Assembly (NCBI GenBank): GCA_021783515.1
Contig: JAJXTV010000012.1
Coordinates: forward strand, 1 to 64,000
DNA length: 64,000 nt
DNA from: Nitrospirota bacterium
GTDB taxonomy: Bacteria; Nitrospirota; Thermodesulfovibrionia; Thermodesulfovibrionales; UBA6898
Reading direction: 5' to 3'
Every line of letters starts with the position of its first letter. The stretch's first letter is position 1. The translations under genes were made by a program, and so were the position numbers. Positions 1 to 9,420 of this stretch are shown piece after piece. The notes below the pieces were generated by a model. It saw nothing but the letters and a program-made list of their open reading frames with translations. It searched no databases and had not been told where the DNA came from.

Positions 1-2
1 CG

Positions 3-902
<900 letters not shown>

Positions 903-972
903 TCGTGGCATAAATGTCTTCATGGCCGCGCTTAAGGGACGCGGGACCGAACGGTGCACAGAGAGGGATTGA

Positions 973-1188
973 ATGAGGCTACAATTTTTTTGCAATATCA
1001 GCATGATAACGGTCCTTTCATCAGGAGAGTTGTTACAGCATCTTCTTGGGCATAGCGATTCCAGAATGACACAAAGGTATGCACATCTTCTGCCGGGGAC
1101 GTTTAATGCGATTGATGCCATAGAAGGGAAGGGGTTTGTCACAATTCTGTCACAAGCGGGGGAAAATGAAAAGGGGCTACTAGCGTAA
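973..1188 (+). pseudogene. Tyrosine recombinase (phage-type integrase) C-terminal remnant
   Basis: The 71-residue frame contains LLQHLLGHSDSRMTQRYAHL, the typical end of the catalytic domain of tyrosine recombinases: the LGHS box followed by the nucleophilic tyrosine in the TQRYAHL context. Everything upstream (core-binding domain, first catalytic arginine) is missing, so this is a relic of a protein normally 300-400 residues long. The first 20 or so residues look unrelated to the family. It points towards the 3' end of tRNA-Glu and stops 14 bp short of it, where integrases of tRNA-targeted elements usually lie. Confidence 0.75.
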
Positions 1189-1202
1189 CCCCTCGTATTG
1201 GT

Positions 1203-1280
1203 TGGCGTCCCCAGCGGGATTCGAACCCGCGTTACCGCCTTGAAAGGGCGATGTCCTAGGCCGGGCTAGACGATGGGGAC
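1203..1280 (-). tRNA. tRNA-Glu (anticodon TTC)
   Basis: Read on the minus strand, the 7-bp acceptor stem begins GTCCCC and closes with GGGGAC. The anticodon loop is CTTTCAA (anticodon TTC) and the T-loop is TTCGAAT. A discriminator G and an encoded CCA follow (1203-1205). It lies 3 bp from tRNA-Lys and is transcribed after it. Its 3' end faces the integrase relic, so it is the likely attachment site of the element that brought in katG. Confidence 0.95.
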
Positions 1281-1283
1281 ATC

Positions 1284-1359
1284 TGGTGAGCCGCGTTGGA
1301 TTCGAACCAACGACCCACGCCTTAAAAGGGCGTTGCTCTACCAACTGAGCTAGCGGCCC
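1284..1359 (-). tRNA. tRNA-Lys (anticodon TTT)
   Basis: On the minus strand the acceptor stem GGGCCGC pairs with GCGGCTC, allowing one G-U pair. The D-arm is GCTCAGTTGGTAGAGC, the anticodon loop is CTTTTAA (anticodon TTT) and the T-loop is TTCGAAT. CCA is encoded at 1284-1286. It is the first gene of a two-tRNA unit downstream of the aconitase gene. Confidence 0.96.
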
Positions 1360-1376
1360 CGAAATCACAGACTTTT

Positions 1377-1406
1377 AAAATACACTGCAGCGCGTTTTCT
1401 TGTCAA
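1377..1406 (-). promoter_or_regulatory. Probable sigma-70 promoter of the tRNA-Lys/tRNA-Glu unit
   Basis: On the minus strand a perfect -35 TTGACA (1406-1401), an 18-bp spacer and a -10 TATTTT (1382-1377) lie just upstream of tRNA-Lys. The predicted start is about 10-12 nt before the mature tRNA. Confidence 0.6.
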
Positions 1407-1448
1407 ATTTTTGGGACGCGCCCCGTTGCTCCAATCAGGAATGTGACG

Positions 1449-3395
1449 TTATGATCCCGCCTTCTCCCTCGTGTAGGGCAGAAGCCCGCCCTTTCTGAGA
1501 AGCTCCTTCTCCCTGCCGTTGAGGGTCGACTTCACGGCGAAGGTGATTCCTTTGGTCAGATCCTCGACGACGTAGGTTTGGTCGCCGTCGAGCGAGGAGA
1601 AGACGCTTTTGATTGCGATTCTGTCGCCCTTCTCCGCCTTATCGTAATCCTCCGGTTTTTCGAAGACGAGCGGCAGGATGCCGAAGTTGATCAGGTTCGA
1701 GCGGTGTATCCTGGCGAAGGATTTGGCGATCACCGCCTGCACTCCGAGGAACATCGGCGCGATCGCGGCATGCTCCCGGGAAGAGCCCTGACCGTAGTTC
1801 TCTCCTCCTATCACGATCCCGCCGCCCTGCTTCTTCGCCTCCTGCGCCCTCTTGCTGAAGGTGGCGTCGATATTTTCGAAGACGAACTCCGAGATTGCCG
1901 GGATATTAGACCGAAACGGAAGCACCTTCGAGCCTGCAGGCATGATGTCGTCGGTAGTGATATTGTCGCCGAGAGTCAGAAGCACCTCCGCCTCGATCGT
2001 GTCCTTCAGCGGCTCCTTGACCGAGACCTCCTTGATGTTCGGCCCCTTGACGACCTTGATTGCCGAAGTATCTTTTTTCGGAGGGATGAGGAAGTTGCGA
2101 TTGATCGTGTATTTCGAAGGCTCCTTGAAGGCCCTGATTTCGATGCCGGCCTCCCGCGGGTCGATCATCTCCCCCTTCATCGCCAGGACAGCGCAGGTGA
2201 CGGGGCTTGCGAGATAGACCTGCGCGTCTTTGGTGCCGCTTCGGCCCTTGAAGTTTCTGTTGTAGGAGCGGACCGACACCTGCCCGCTGCCGGGTGCGCC
2301 TCCCATGCCGATGCAGGGTCCGCAGGAGGATTCGAGCATCCGCGCACCTGCCGCGATCATGTCGGAGGTAAGCCCCTCTTTCGCGATCATCTCGTATACC
2401 TGCTTCGATCCGGGATTGATCAGGAGGTTCAGGTTTTCGGAGACGGTCCTCCCCTTCAGCAGCATCGCTACCGTCTTCATCGCCTGGTAGGAGGAGTTCG
2501 TGCAGCTGCCGATGCAGACCTGATCGACCTTCGTCCCCGCGAGGCTCTTTACCGTCACGACGTTGTCGGGGCTGTGCGGCTGGGCGATCATCGGCTCGAC
2601 GCCGCCGAGGTCGATATCGATCCGGTCTTCGTACTTCGCGTTCCTGTCGGCCGCGAGCTCCATCCAGTCGTTTGCCCGGCCTACCGCAGTGAGATAGAAT
2701 TTCGTCCGCTTGTCGCTTGGGAATATCGAGGTCGTTGCGCCTAGTTCCGCGCCCATGTTCGTGATCGTCGCCCGCTCGGTCACGTTGAGGTCCCTGACTC
2801 CGGGGCCGCCGTATTCCATGATCCTGCCGACGCCGCCCTTGACGGTGAGTCTTCTGAGGACCTCCAGGATGACGTCCATCGCCGTCACCCACGGCCTGTT
2901 CAGTTTTCCCGTGAGATGTATCTTGACGACCTTCGGCATCGCAAGCTCGAACGGAGAGCCGCCCATGACGGTGGCGGCATCGAGTCCCCCGACGCCGATC
3001 GCGATCATCCCCATCCCGCCGCCGGTGGGGGTATGGCTGTCTGTGCCCAGAGCGATCTTGCCGGGGGCCGCGAACTGTTCGAGATGCACCTGGTGGCAGA
3101 TGCCGTTTCCCGGCTTCGAGAAATAGGCGCCGTATTTCGCCGCGACGGTCTGGAGGAAGATATGGTCGTCGGGGTTCATGAAATTCTGCTGGAGCATGTT
3201 ATGGTCGACGTAGGAGACCGCAAGCGGCACCTTCACGCGGTCCAGCCCCATCGCCTCGAACTGAAGCCACGTCATCGTACCGGTGGCGTCCTGGGTGTAG
3301 ACCTGGTCGACCTTCAGGCCGACAGGAGAGCCTGCAGTGAGCTCGCCGTATGCGCGATGCGCCTCGAATATCTTTTCGACTATGTTTTTTCCCAC
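1449..3395 (-). CDS. acn: Aconitate hydratase, Aquifex-type short form
   Basis: This 648-residue protein isomerises citrate to isocitrate through cis-aconitate in the cytoplasmic TCA cycle. The three [4Fe-4S] ligands are visible as Cys298 (CIGSCTNS) and Cys358/Cys361 (SSCGPC), with spacing like mitochondrial aconitase. Substrate-loop motifs LGTDSHTPTGG and the C-terminal swivelling domain (GENYGQGSSREHAA) are intact. The length and domain order match the family first defined in Aquifex. The GTG start at 3395 has a GAGGT ribosome site. A second, methylisocitrate-related role is possible because prpB and prpD are nearby, but nothing in the sequence proves it. Confidence 0.95.
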   Translation of the reverse strand: MGKNIVEKIFEAHRAYGELTAGSPVGLKVDQVYTQDATGTMTWLQFEAMGLDRVKVPLAVSYVDHNMLQQNFMNPDDHIFLQTVAAKYGAYFSKPGNGICHQVHLEQFAAPGKIALGTDSHTPTGGGMGMIAIGVGGLDAATVMGGSPFELAMPKVVKIHLTGKLNRPWVTAMDVILEVLRRLTVKGGVGRIMEYGGPGVRDLNVTERATITNMGAELGATTSIFPSDKRTKFYLTAVGRANDWMELAADRNAKYEDRIDIDLGGVEPMIAQPHSPDNVVTVKSLAGTKVDQVCIGSCTNSSYQAMKTVAMLLKGRTVSENLNLLINPGSKQVYEMIAKEGLTSDMIAAGARMLESSCGPCIGMGGAPGSGQVSVRSYNRNFKGRSGTKDAQVYLASPVTCAVLAMKGEMIDPREAGIEIRAFKEPSKYTINRNFLIPPKKDTSAIKVVKGPNIKEVSVKEPLKDTIEAEVLLTLGDNITTDDIMPAGSKVLPFRSNIPAISEFVFENIDATFSKRAQEAKKQGGGIVIGGENYGQGSSREHAAIAPMFLGVQAVIAKSFARIHRSNLINFGILPLVFEKPEDYDKAEKGDRIAIKSVFSSLDGDQTYVVEDLTKGITFAVKSTLNGREKELLRKGGLLPYTREKAGS

Positions 3396-3429
3396 GGAAT
3401 ACCTCGCAGAGTGAATTTCGCAATAGGGT

Positions 3430-3459
3430 ATTTTACCTGTGAGGATGAAGGCGAATCAA
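3430..3459 (-). promoter_or_regulatory. Probable promoter of acn
   Basis: On the minus strand TTGATT (3459-3454), an 18-bp gap and TAAAAT (3435-3430) give a good sigma-70 match. The leader would be about 28 nt before the GTG start of acn. Confidence 0.5.
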
Positions 3460-3774
3460 CCCAAGGCTATATCCATCCACAGAATGGCTCATCTCCTCAA
3501 ATACGGGCCTCTCCCCGTAAGCCGGGGCTCAAACAGTCCAAAATTTTTTGCACAGCCGTGAAGAATTTTCGGCGGGGCACATTCTTTGGGTTACCTTGCT
3601 TGGGCGTCAAGGAGATGGCAGCGAGCCAAGCGAGCGGATTACAAATATCATATTCCTAACATCGAAGACCACCGGTCTTTCAAGGTAACCGGGGTCAGGG
3701 GCGAAGCCCAGGAATAGTGACGAGTCCCATTGAGGGAGAGAAATCCAGCTCTGGGCCTTAAAAAGGGGCTCTTT
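3460..3774. other. Gene-free spacer with several inverted repeats, possibly a structured RNA or repeat element
   Basis: No protein gene is recognisable between acn and lysA. The stretch holds a perfect 10-bp inverted repeat (GGTTACCTTG at 3589-3598, complement at 3681-3690), a short hairpin AAGACC/GGTCTT (3665-3679) and a GGGGCGAAGCCC stem-loop near 3698-3709. There is also an AATTTT-rich inverted pair around 3541-3570. It could be a 5' leader of lysA, a small RNA or an intergenic repeat. I compared it by eye with lysine-riboswitch features and saw no match. Confidence 0.35.
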
Positions 3775-3804
3775 TTGACTTTCCTCCCGTTACTATGGTA
3801 AAAA
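3775..3804 (+). promoter_or_regulatory. Candidate promoter of the lysA-dapF-dapA operon
   Basis: TTGACT (3775-3780), an 18-bp gap and TAAAAA (3799-3804) precede lysA. A second AT-rich hexamer TATAGT at 3806 lacks a matching -35. Confidence 0.4.
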
Positions 3805-3844
3805 ATATAGTAAAATCAAGCAAAAATGGCTTTTGGAGAGCGAT

Positions 3845-5101
3845 ATGCATTTTTTCGGCTATAAGGGATCAGAGCTGTACGCGGAGGACGTGCCGGTCAG
3901 GCAACTGGCCGAGAAATACGGCACGCCTCTCTACGTATACAGCTACCGCACCATAGAGAGACATTTCAGGGCCTACGACGAGGCATACAAGGCCTTTCCC
4001 CATATCATCTGCTACGCGCTTAAGGCGAACACCAACGGCGCAATATTGAAGGTCCTCGCGAAAAACGGCGGCGGGGCGGACATCGTTTCGGGCGGTGAGC
4101 TCTATCGCGCGCTCCGTGCCGGCATCCCCTCAGAGAAGATCGTATACGCGGGAGTCGGCAAGACCGAAGAGGAGATCCGCTTTGCGCTTACCGCCAGGGT
4201 GCTGATGTTTAACGTCGAGTCCGAAGACGAGTTGAGGGAGATCGACAGGGTGGCCGGCACAATGAGAAGGAAGGCTCCGATCGCGCTCCGGATCAACCCC
4301 GACATCAACCCGCAGACGCACCCGTACATATCGACCGGGCTGAAGGAAAACAAGTTCGGCATTCCGATCGAAGACGCGCTCGAAAACTACCGGCTCGCCT
4401 CGCGGCTGAGGCATGTCAGGATCGTCGGGGTCCATAAGCATATCGGCTCCCAGATAACGAAGCTTTCACCCTTTGTGGACGCGATGAAGAGGGTCCTCTC
4501 CCTTGTCGACGAGTTGAAGAGACGCAAGTTCGACATCCGGTATCTCGATATAGGGGGAGGCCTCGGCATCCCCTATCTCGACGAAAATCCTCCTGTCCCC
4601 GAAGACCTTGCGAAGGGGCTCCTGCCGCTTGTCAACGGCAGGAAGCTTACTCTCGTCATGGAGCCCGGAAGGTCGATCGTCGGCAACGCCGGGATCCTCG
4701 TGACGAAGACGCTCTATCTCAAGAAGGGCGGCGGCAAGGACTATGTGATCGTCGACGCGGGGATGAACGACCTGATGAGACCGTCTCTCTACGGCGCCTA
4801 TCATCATATCGTTCCGGTCGTCAAGACCGGCCGGGCGAAGATCACCGCCGACATCGTCGGCCCGATCTGCGAATCGGGAGACTTCCTGGCGAAGAAGAGG
4901 CAGATCGGACGGGTGAAAAGGGGCGAGTACCTCGCGGTGATGTCGGCCGGCGCATACGGCATGTCGATGAGCTCGAACTATAACAGCAGGCCTTCCCCCG
5001 CAGAGGTGCTTGTCAAGGGAAAGACCCACAGCCTGATACGGGAGCGCGGCACTTACGAGGGGCTCGTGAGGGATGAGAAGGTCCCCGGGTATCTCAGGTG
5101 A
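3845..5101 (+). CDS. lysA: Diaminopimelate decarboxylase
   Basis: LysA makes L-lysine from meso-diaminopimelate using pyridoxal phosphate. Residues 50-65 carry YALKANTN, with the PLP lysine at about position 60. GGGLGIPY binds the cofactor phosphate, the CESGDF motif supplies the active-site cysteine, and a typical C-terminal barrel follows. I chose ATG 3845 (418 residues) because GGAGAG lies 5 bp upstream; a TTG at 3833 would add four residues without a ribosome site. Its stop overlaps the dapF start (GTGA), so translation is probably coupled. Confidence 0.97.
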   Translation: MHFFGYKGSELYAEDVPVRQLAEKYGTPLYVYSYRTIERHFRAYDEAYKAFPHIICYALKANTNGAILKVLAKNGGGADIVSGGELYRALRAGIPSEKIVYAGVGKTEEEIRFALTARVLMFNVESEDELREIDRVAGTMRRKAPIALRINPDINPQTHPYISTGLKENKFGIPIEDALENYRLASRLRHVRIVGVHKHIGSQITKLSPFVDAMKRVLSLVDELKRRKFDIRYLDIGGGLGIPYLDENPPVPEDLAKGLLPLVNGRKLTLVMEPGRSIVGNAGILVTKTLYLKKGGGKDYVIVDAGMNDLMRPSLYGAYHHIVPVVKTGRAKITADIVGPICESGDFLAKKRQIGRVKRGEYLAVMSAGAYGMSMSSNYNSRPSPAEVLVKGKTHSLIRERGTYEGLVRDEKVPGYLR

Positions 5102-5928
5102 AGCTCGAATTCACGAAGATGCACGGCCTCGGCAACGACTTCGTCCTGATCGACTGCAGGGAGAAGCCCTTCGGCGACCGTCTTCCGGCGATGGCCGACC
5201 TGAGCAGGCGGCTCTGCCACAGGCGCTTCGGCGTCGGGGCCGACCAGGTGCTCCTTCTGTACCCGTCGGACGTCGCGGACTGCCGGATGAAGATCTTCAA
5301 CGCCGACGGCAGCGAGGTCGAGATGTGCGGAAACGGCATCCGCTGTCTGGCCAGATACATATGGGACAGGAAGATCTCCGAAGGAGACGCCCTTTCTGTC
5401 GAGACGGCGGCAGGGATCATGCGGCCCGAGAGACGCGGCGAACTGGTGCGCGTCGACATGGGAGAGCCGGTGCTCGAGGGAAGGCGCATCCCGGTGAAGA
5501 TCGACGGCGAGGTGAAAGATTATCCTCTGAAGATCGATGACAGGGAGTTCAGGATCACCTGTGTCTCGATGGGGAATCCCCATGCCGTGATCTTCGTGAA
5601 CGACGTAGGCTCCTTCGAGGTCGGCAGGTACGGGCCGCTCATCGAAAGGCACGAACTTTTCCCCAACAGGGTGAACGTCGAGTTCATTCAGGTGCTGGGC
5701 CCCGACAGCCTGAAGATGCGCGTCTGGGAGAGGGGTTCGGGAGAGACGATGGCCTGCGGCACCGGGGCGTCGGCCGCTGCGGTCGCGGCTCATCTGAACA
5801 GATATATCGGAAAAAAGTCGACGGTCGCGCTCCTCGGGGGAGACCTCGAGATCGAGTGGGCCGGCGATAATCACGTTTATATGACGGGTCCGGCCGAGGA
5901 AGTCTTCGAAGGCAGGATGGAGATTTAA
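5098..5928 (+). CDS. dapF: Diaminopimelate epimerase
   Basis: DapF interconverts LL- and meso-diaminopimelate without a cofactor, using two cysteines as acid and base. Both are present: Cys77 in EMCGNGIR and Cys220 in ACGTGASA. The 276 residues are the usual family length. The GTG start overlaps the lysA stop by four bases. dapA follows 25 bp later, so the three genes form one operon for lysine and peptidoglycan precursors. Confidence 0.97.
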   Translation: MKLEFTKMHGLGNDFVLIDCREKPFGDRLPAMADLSRRLCHRRFGVGADQVLLLYPSDVADCRMKIFNADGSEVEMCGNGIRCLARYIWDRKISEGDALSVETAAGIMRPERRGELVRVDMGEPVLEGRRIPVKIDGEVKDYPLKIDDREFRITCVSMGNPHAVIFVNDVGSFEVGRYGPLIERHELFPNRVNVEFIQVLGPDSLKMRVWERGSGETMACGTGASAAAVAAHLNRYIGKKSTVALLGGDLEIEWAGDNHVYMTGPAEEVFEGRMEI

Positions 5929-5953
5929 TAATCAGCTTTTTACAGGAGGACGT

Positions 5954-6829
5954 ATGTTTAAAGGCTCAATTGTCGCGATAGTCACGCCGTTCAAGAAGGG
6001 AAGGGTCGATGAGAAGGCGCTCGGAGACCTTATCGAATGGCATATCAAGGAAGGGACAAACGCGATCGTCCCGTGCGGCACGACCGGCGAGTCGGCCACG
6101 CTCGATTACAAGGAGCATGACAGGGTGATCGAGTTCACGATAAAGAAGGTGAAGGGGAGGGTCCCCGTCATAGCAGGGACGGGAGCGAACTCCACAGACG
6201 AGACGATCATGATAACCAAGCATGCGAAGAAGGCCGGCGCCGACGGCGTCCTGCTCGTTGCGCCCTATTACAACAAGCCGACCCAGGAGGGGCTCTACCG
6301 CCACTATAAGGCGGTCGCCGAGGCGGTGAAGATCCCGATCGTCCTCTATAACGTTCCGGGAAGGACGGCGGTAAACATGCTGCCGGCCACGGTGGCGAGA
6401 CTCGCCGAGATCAAAAATATCGTGGCGCTGAAAGAGGCGACCGGCGATATGAAGCAGGCGAGCGAGGTGATACGGCTCTGCGGGGACCGGATCTCGGTGC
6501 TGTCCGGCGACGACTTCACGACGCTTCCGCTCATGGCGCTCGGCGGCAAGGGCACGATCTCGGTGACCGCAAACGTCATGCCGAGGCAGGTCTCTCAGAT
6601 GTGCGCGTTATGGGAGCAGGGCAAATTCGACGAGGCGAGGAAGATCCATTACATGCTCGAGCCTCTGAACGCCTCGATGTTCATCGAGACGAACCCGATC
6701 CCGGTGAAGACCGCGCTGGCGATGATGGGCAAGATACAGGAAGAGTTCCGTCTCCCGCTTTGCGAGATGTCAGGGCCGAATAAGGAGAAGCTGAAGAATG
6801 TGCTGAAAGGTTACAAGCTGGTGAGATAA
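5954..6829 (+). CDS. dapA: 4-hydroxy-tetrahydrodipicolinate synthase
   Basis: DapA condenses pyruvate with aspartate semialdehyde, the first committed step of the diaminopimelate route. Its Schiff-base lysine is Lys160 (NIVALKEATGD) and the proton-relay tyrosine is Tyr132 (LYNVPGRT). The substrate loop CGTTGESATL is present. The 291 residues fit the family. AGGAGG lies 6 bp before the ATG. dapB does not follow, because the next gene is on the other strand. Confidence 0.97.
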   Translation: MFKGSIVAIVTPFKKGRVDEKALGDLIEWHIKEGTNAIVPCGTTGESATLDYKEHDRVIEFTIKKVKGRVPVIAGTGANSTDETIMITKHAKKAGADGVLLVAPYYNKPTQEGLYRHYKAVAEAVKIPIVLYNVPGRTAVNMLPATVARLAEIKNIVALKEATGDMKQASEVIRLCGDRISVLSGDDFTTLPLMALGGKGTISVTANVMPRQVSQMCALWEQGKFDEARKIHYMLEPLNASMFIETNPIPVKTALAMMGKIQEEFRLPLCEMSGPNKEKLKNVLKGYKLVR

Positions 6830-6857
6830 AGGTCTCGATTGAGAATCGGACGATCAT

Positions 6858-6888
6858 CCCTCCTTGGAAACAAGGGGGGATTTTTTTT
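6858..6888 (+). terminator. Rho-independent terminator after dapA
   Basis: A 9-bp stem, CCCTCCTTG paired with CAAGGGGGG and allowing one G-U pair, closes a GAAA tetraloop and is followed by eight T. The T-tract overlaps the stop codon of bioD on the opposite strand. Confidence 0.9.
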
Positions 6889-7591
6889 ACAGATACTTCT
6901 TCACCTTCTCCATATCGAGGTTCTTCATCGCCGCCCGGGCGATCTCGTCCTCGTCGAGGTTTTTGAGATAGGGGAAGGTACCCAGGATCGGGACCGGGCA
7001 TATCTGGGCCAGGAGCTTCGAATTCGTCTTTTCGGCGAGGCTGCCTTCCGCAGGCTGGCTGTAATTGATGACGACGCCGGCGACTTCGATCCCCGCATCG
7101 AGCGCGCATTTGACGGTGAGCATCGTATGGTTGACGGTGCCGAGGCTGGGTCTTGTCACTACCACGAGGGGAAGGCCGAATTCCCTGACGATATCGATCA
7201 CGTAATAATCTTCCCTGATCGGCACCATAAGCCCGCCGATCCCCTCGACCACCATCGCCCCGTACTTCTTCGTCAGCGACGAAAACGATCGTCTGATTCC
7301 CTCGATGTCGATCTCGACCATGTCCCGCTCCGAGGCGGACAGGGGGGCAAGGGGGCTTTCGAGACAGCACGGCGTAATATTGGTGATCGGCTCGTCGATA
7401 TGGGCGGTCTGCTTCAGAAACATGCCGTCGAACGGGATGAGTGTCCCTCCCTCGCGGCCGCAGCCGCTTTCGATCGGCTTCATCACGCCGGTCTTAAAGC
7501 CGAGAAACATGAGGTTCTTTATCATCCCGCCGGCTACGATCGTCTTGCCGACGCCCGTATCGGTCCCTGTTATGAAGAAACCCTTCGCCAT
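6887..7591 (-). CDS. bioD: Dethiobiotin synthetase
   Basis: BioD is an ATP-dependent carboxylase that closes the ureido ring of biotin from 7,8-diaminopelargonate and CO2. The P-loop GTDTGVGKT lies at residues 7-15, KPIESGCG follows as in the family, and VVEGIGGLMVPI is the second signature. I start at ATG 7591 (234 residues), because the P-loop is normally within ten residues of the N-terminus and an AGAAGGG site precedes it. It lies 25 bp after a FabG-like gene on the same strand. No other bio gene is visible here. Confidence 0.94.
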   Translation of the reverse strand: MAKGFFITGTDTGVGKTIVAGGMIKNLMFLGFKTGVMKPIESGCGREGGTLIPFDGMFLKQTAHIDEPITNITPCCLESPLAPLSASERDMVEIDIEGIRRSFSSLTKKYGAMVVEGIGGLMVPIREDYYVIDIVREFGLPLVVVTRPSLGTVNHTMLTVKCALDAGIEVAGVVINYSQPAEGSLAEKTNSKLLAQICPVPILGTFPYLKNLDEDEIARAAMKNLDMEKVKKYL

Positions 7592-7616
7592 TTGTCCCTT
7601 CTTTCTTTTGCTCCTG

Positions 7617-8324
7617 TCACGGCCGGCTGTCGATGCTGAACACCTGTCCGGTGACTCCTTCCGTGCCGACGAGGAAGGCGATAAAACCCGCAACCTCTTT
7701 CGGGTCGGAAAGCCTGTTCAGCAGGCTCGCCTTCTTCGCCGCGTCGGCGGCCCTTTCGGCCGACTTTCCCATCTCGGTCATCAGATATCCCGGCAGCACC
7801 GCGTTGACCCGGATATTGTCGGCCGCGAGCTCCACGGCGGCAGTGCGGGTCACTCCGAGCAACCCCGCCTTCGCTGCGCTGTAGGCGGCCTGTCCCGCTT
7901 TTCCGGCATGGCCCGCACGGGACGAGATCGTGACGATATGTCCACCTCCAGATTGTACCATAAGCGGCGACAACAGGCGTATGACATTAAAACTCCCCGT
8001 AAGGTTTGTTTCGATGACATCGTCCCAGTCTTTTTCCGACTGTCTGACGAGCAGATCGTCCCTTGCGATGCCTGCATTGCTTACGATCACGTCGAGTCTC
8101 CCGCATCGTTTCTCGATGAGACGGCGCATATCCAGGACCTGGGCCGGATCGCCGACGTCCGCCCTGACTGCAAAGGAACCGGTGCCGATCATCGAAACCG
8201 TTTCCTGCGCCTCCGCCTCCGCGGTCAGATAGTTTGCGGCCACGACGTATCCCGCGCGGGCGAGCGCACGTGCGATCTCCCTGCCGAGTCCTCGCGAGGC
8301 TCCCGTGACGAGCGCTACCCGCAT
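7617..8324 (-). CDS. Short-chain dehydrogenase, 3-oxoacyl-ACP reductase (FabG) type
   Basis: This 235-residue Rossmann enzyme has the TGASRGLG nucleotide-binding loop at residues 7-14 and the NAG motif. The Ser...YxxxK catalytic set appears as ISSRAG followed by AAYSAAKAG. The family reduces 3-ketoacyl-ACP with NADPH. The 25-bp distance to bioD suggests co-transcription and perhaps a part in making the pimeloyl moiety of biotin, which is inference only. ATG 8324 fits the family N-terminus (MRVALVTGASRG); a longer frame to 8459 has no homologous sequence. Confidence 0.85.
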   Translation of the reverse strand: MRVALVTGASRGLGREIARALARAGYVVAANYLTAEAEAQETVSMIGTGSFAVRADVGDPAQVLDMRRLIEKRCGRLDVIVSNAGIARDDLLVRQSEKDWDDVIETNLTGSFNVIRLLSPLMVQSGGGHIVTISSRAGHAGKAGQAAYSAAKAGLLGVTRTAAVELAADNIRVNAVLPGYLMTEMGKSAERAADAAKKASLLNRLSDPKEVAGFIAFLVGTEGVTGQVFSIDSRP

Positions 8325-8504
8325 GAAACCCGCTTCCGTCCGGGGATTCCTCTCTGAACTTCCAAAAAAATCTGCATGTGATATCCCGAATGCTAAAAGG
8401 ATACCATAACCAGGCGCCGGCGTGGCATACGGCCGGGTCAGGCACGCGTGCCTGACCAAGAAAGAGTGGCCGATGAAGGAGAAGAATGTTTTCGGACAAA
8501 AAAA
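8325..8504. other. Upstream region of the fabG-bioD unit
   Basis: There is no protein gene in this stretch. It lies between the terminator of the hexahaem cytochrome transcript and the FabG-like gene and contains a perfect palindrome, listed separately. I could not choose a convincing -35/-10 pair on the minus strand. Confidence 0.5.
8436..8457. repeat. Perfect 22-bp palindrome upstream of fabG-bioD
   Basis: The half-site GGTCAGGCACG is followed directly by its reverse complement. It sits 112 bp before the start of the FabG-like gene. It does not match the BirA operator (TTGTAAACC half-sites). It may be an operator for an unknown repressor or a cruciform/hairpin element. Confidence 0.45.
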
Positions 8505-8532
8505 CAGGTAGCCAGGGGGGACTGGCTACCTG
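8498..8532 (-). terminator. Rho-independent terminator of the hexahaem cytochrome gene
   Basis: On the minus strand a perfect 11-bp stem (CAGGTAGCCAG and its complement) closes a six-base loop and is followed by seven T. It is 124 bp beyond the stop of the cytochrome gene at 8656. Confidence 0.85.
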
Positions 8533-8655
8533 AAGGAGGGATTCGAAAAAGGGTTTTGTTCACCCTTGTTTATAGCATATAACCCAAAAGTGAAGAAATT
8601 ATGAAAATGTCCCCGGCCGGCAGTCTTCTTTCTCCGTTTACAATTCTTTACAAAA

Positions 8656-9246
8656 TTACTTCCTATGGCAGGTGAGACAGAGCCTGCTGCCGCTGTTCGA
8701 CTTTACCAAACGTGTGCCGGTGCCGTAAGGGTTGTGGCAGGAAATGCAGGTCACTTTGCCGTCGACAAGCACGATCCTGCTGTCGGTAACACTCTTCAGC
8801 TGCCTGCTCGGGATGTAGAGCACATTGACCATATGGGTATCGACCTCGGCTCTGCCGATGGTTCCGTCGTGGCATCCGAGACACGCGGTGAGGGAAAGGC
8901 GCAGGATATCGGGAGAGTCGCCCATATGGACGGTACCGAGAACACAGGCCATTCCCCGCGTGCAATCGTGGCAGGAACTGCAGAGTTCGGGAGAAGGTCT
9001 CCTGAGACTGCAGGTCCCGGTGATGCAGTCATGGCAGGTGATGCAGCCGACCTTACCGGATGAATCCAGAGGAAGGTCCTTCGGTGAGATAGACGGCTTT
9101 GCCAGCCGGTGTGTCGGAGCGGCCATCGGATGGCAGGAGACGCACCGCGTCGTCAACGAGTAGGGCGAATGGTCGAGTGCCTGCGAGATGCCGGCGAGAC
9201 ACATGATAAGCGGCAGGGAGCAGCAATAAATCCTGAACGTCTTCAT
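8656..9246 (-). CDS. Exported hexahaem c-type cytochrome
   Basis: The protein has 196 residues. An N-terminal signal peptide (hydrophobic residues 8-24, cut near SQA-LDH) leads into six CXXCH haem-attachment motifs: CVSCH, CITCH, CSSCH, CLGCH, CISCH and CLTCH. Several further His residues could act as distal ligands. Two motifs are followed by an extra cysteine (CITCHDC, CSSCHDC). It is predicted to be a periplasmic electron carrier. No enzymatic motif is visible. It is divergent from the aldehyde dehydrogenase cluster. Confidence 0.88.
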   Translation of the reverse strand: MKTFRIYCCSLPLIMCLAGISQALDHSPYSLTTRCVSCHPMAAPTHRLAKPSISPKDLPLDSSGKVGCITCHDCITGTCSLRRPSPELCSSCHDCTRGMACVLGTVHMGDSPDILRLSLTACLGCHDGTIGRAEVDTHMVNVLYIPSRQLKSVTDSRIVLVDGKVTCISCHNPYGTGTRLVKSNSGSRLCLTCHRK

Positions 9247-9328
9247 AACGACCCCCTTTGTTGCTTATTACTTAACACGGAACCCGGCGCCTGTCAATGT
9301 CCATATCCCTGCGGGCTGCCCCGTCTCC

Positions 9329-9357
9329 TTGACAACTCCCCGGGGTTGCGGGAAGAT
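9329..9357 (+). promoter_or_regulatory. Candidate promoter of the aldehyde dehydrogenase cluster
   Basis: A perfect -35 TTGACA (9329-9334) is followed after 17 bp by GAAGAT (9352-9357), a weak -10 with three of six bases matching. It lies 63 bp before the start codon. The -35 supports it better than the -10 does. Confidence 0.3.
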
Positions 9358-9420
9358 TTTATCAGGGCGGTAAAAAAAAGAAAAACCGTTGTGTGATCCT
9401 GACCTGCGCGGGAGGCGAGA

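Noticed and set aside
3460-3844. Lysine riboswitch before lysA
   Set aside because: I could not find the conserved core elements of the L-box; the inverted repeats seen are of another kind.
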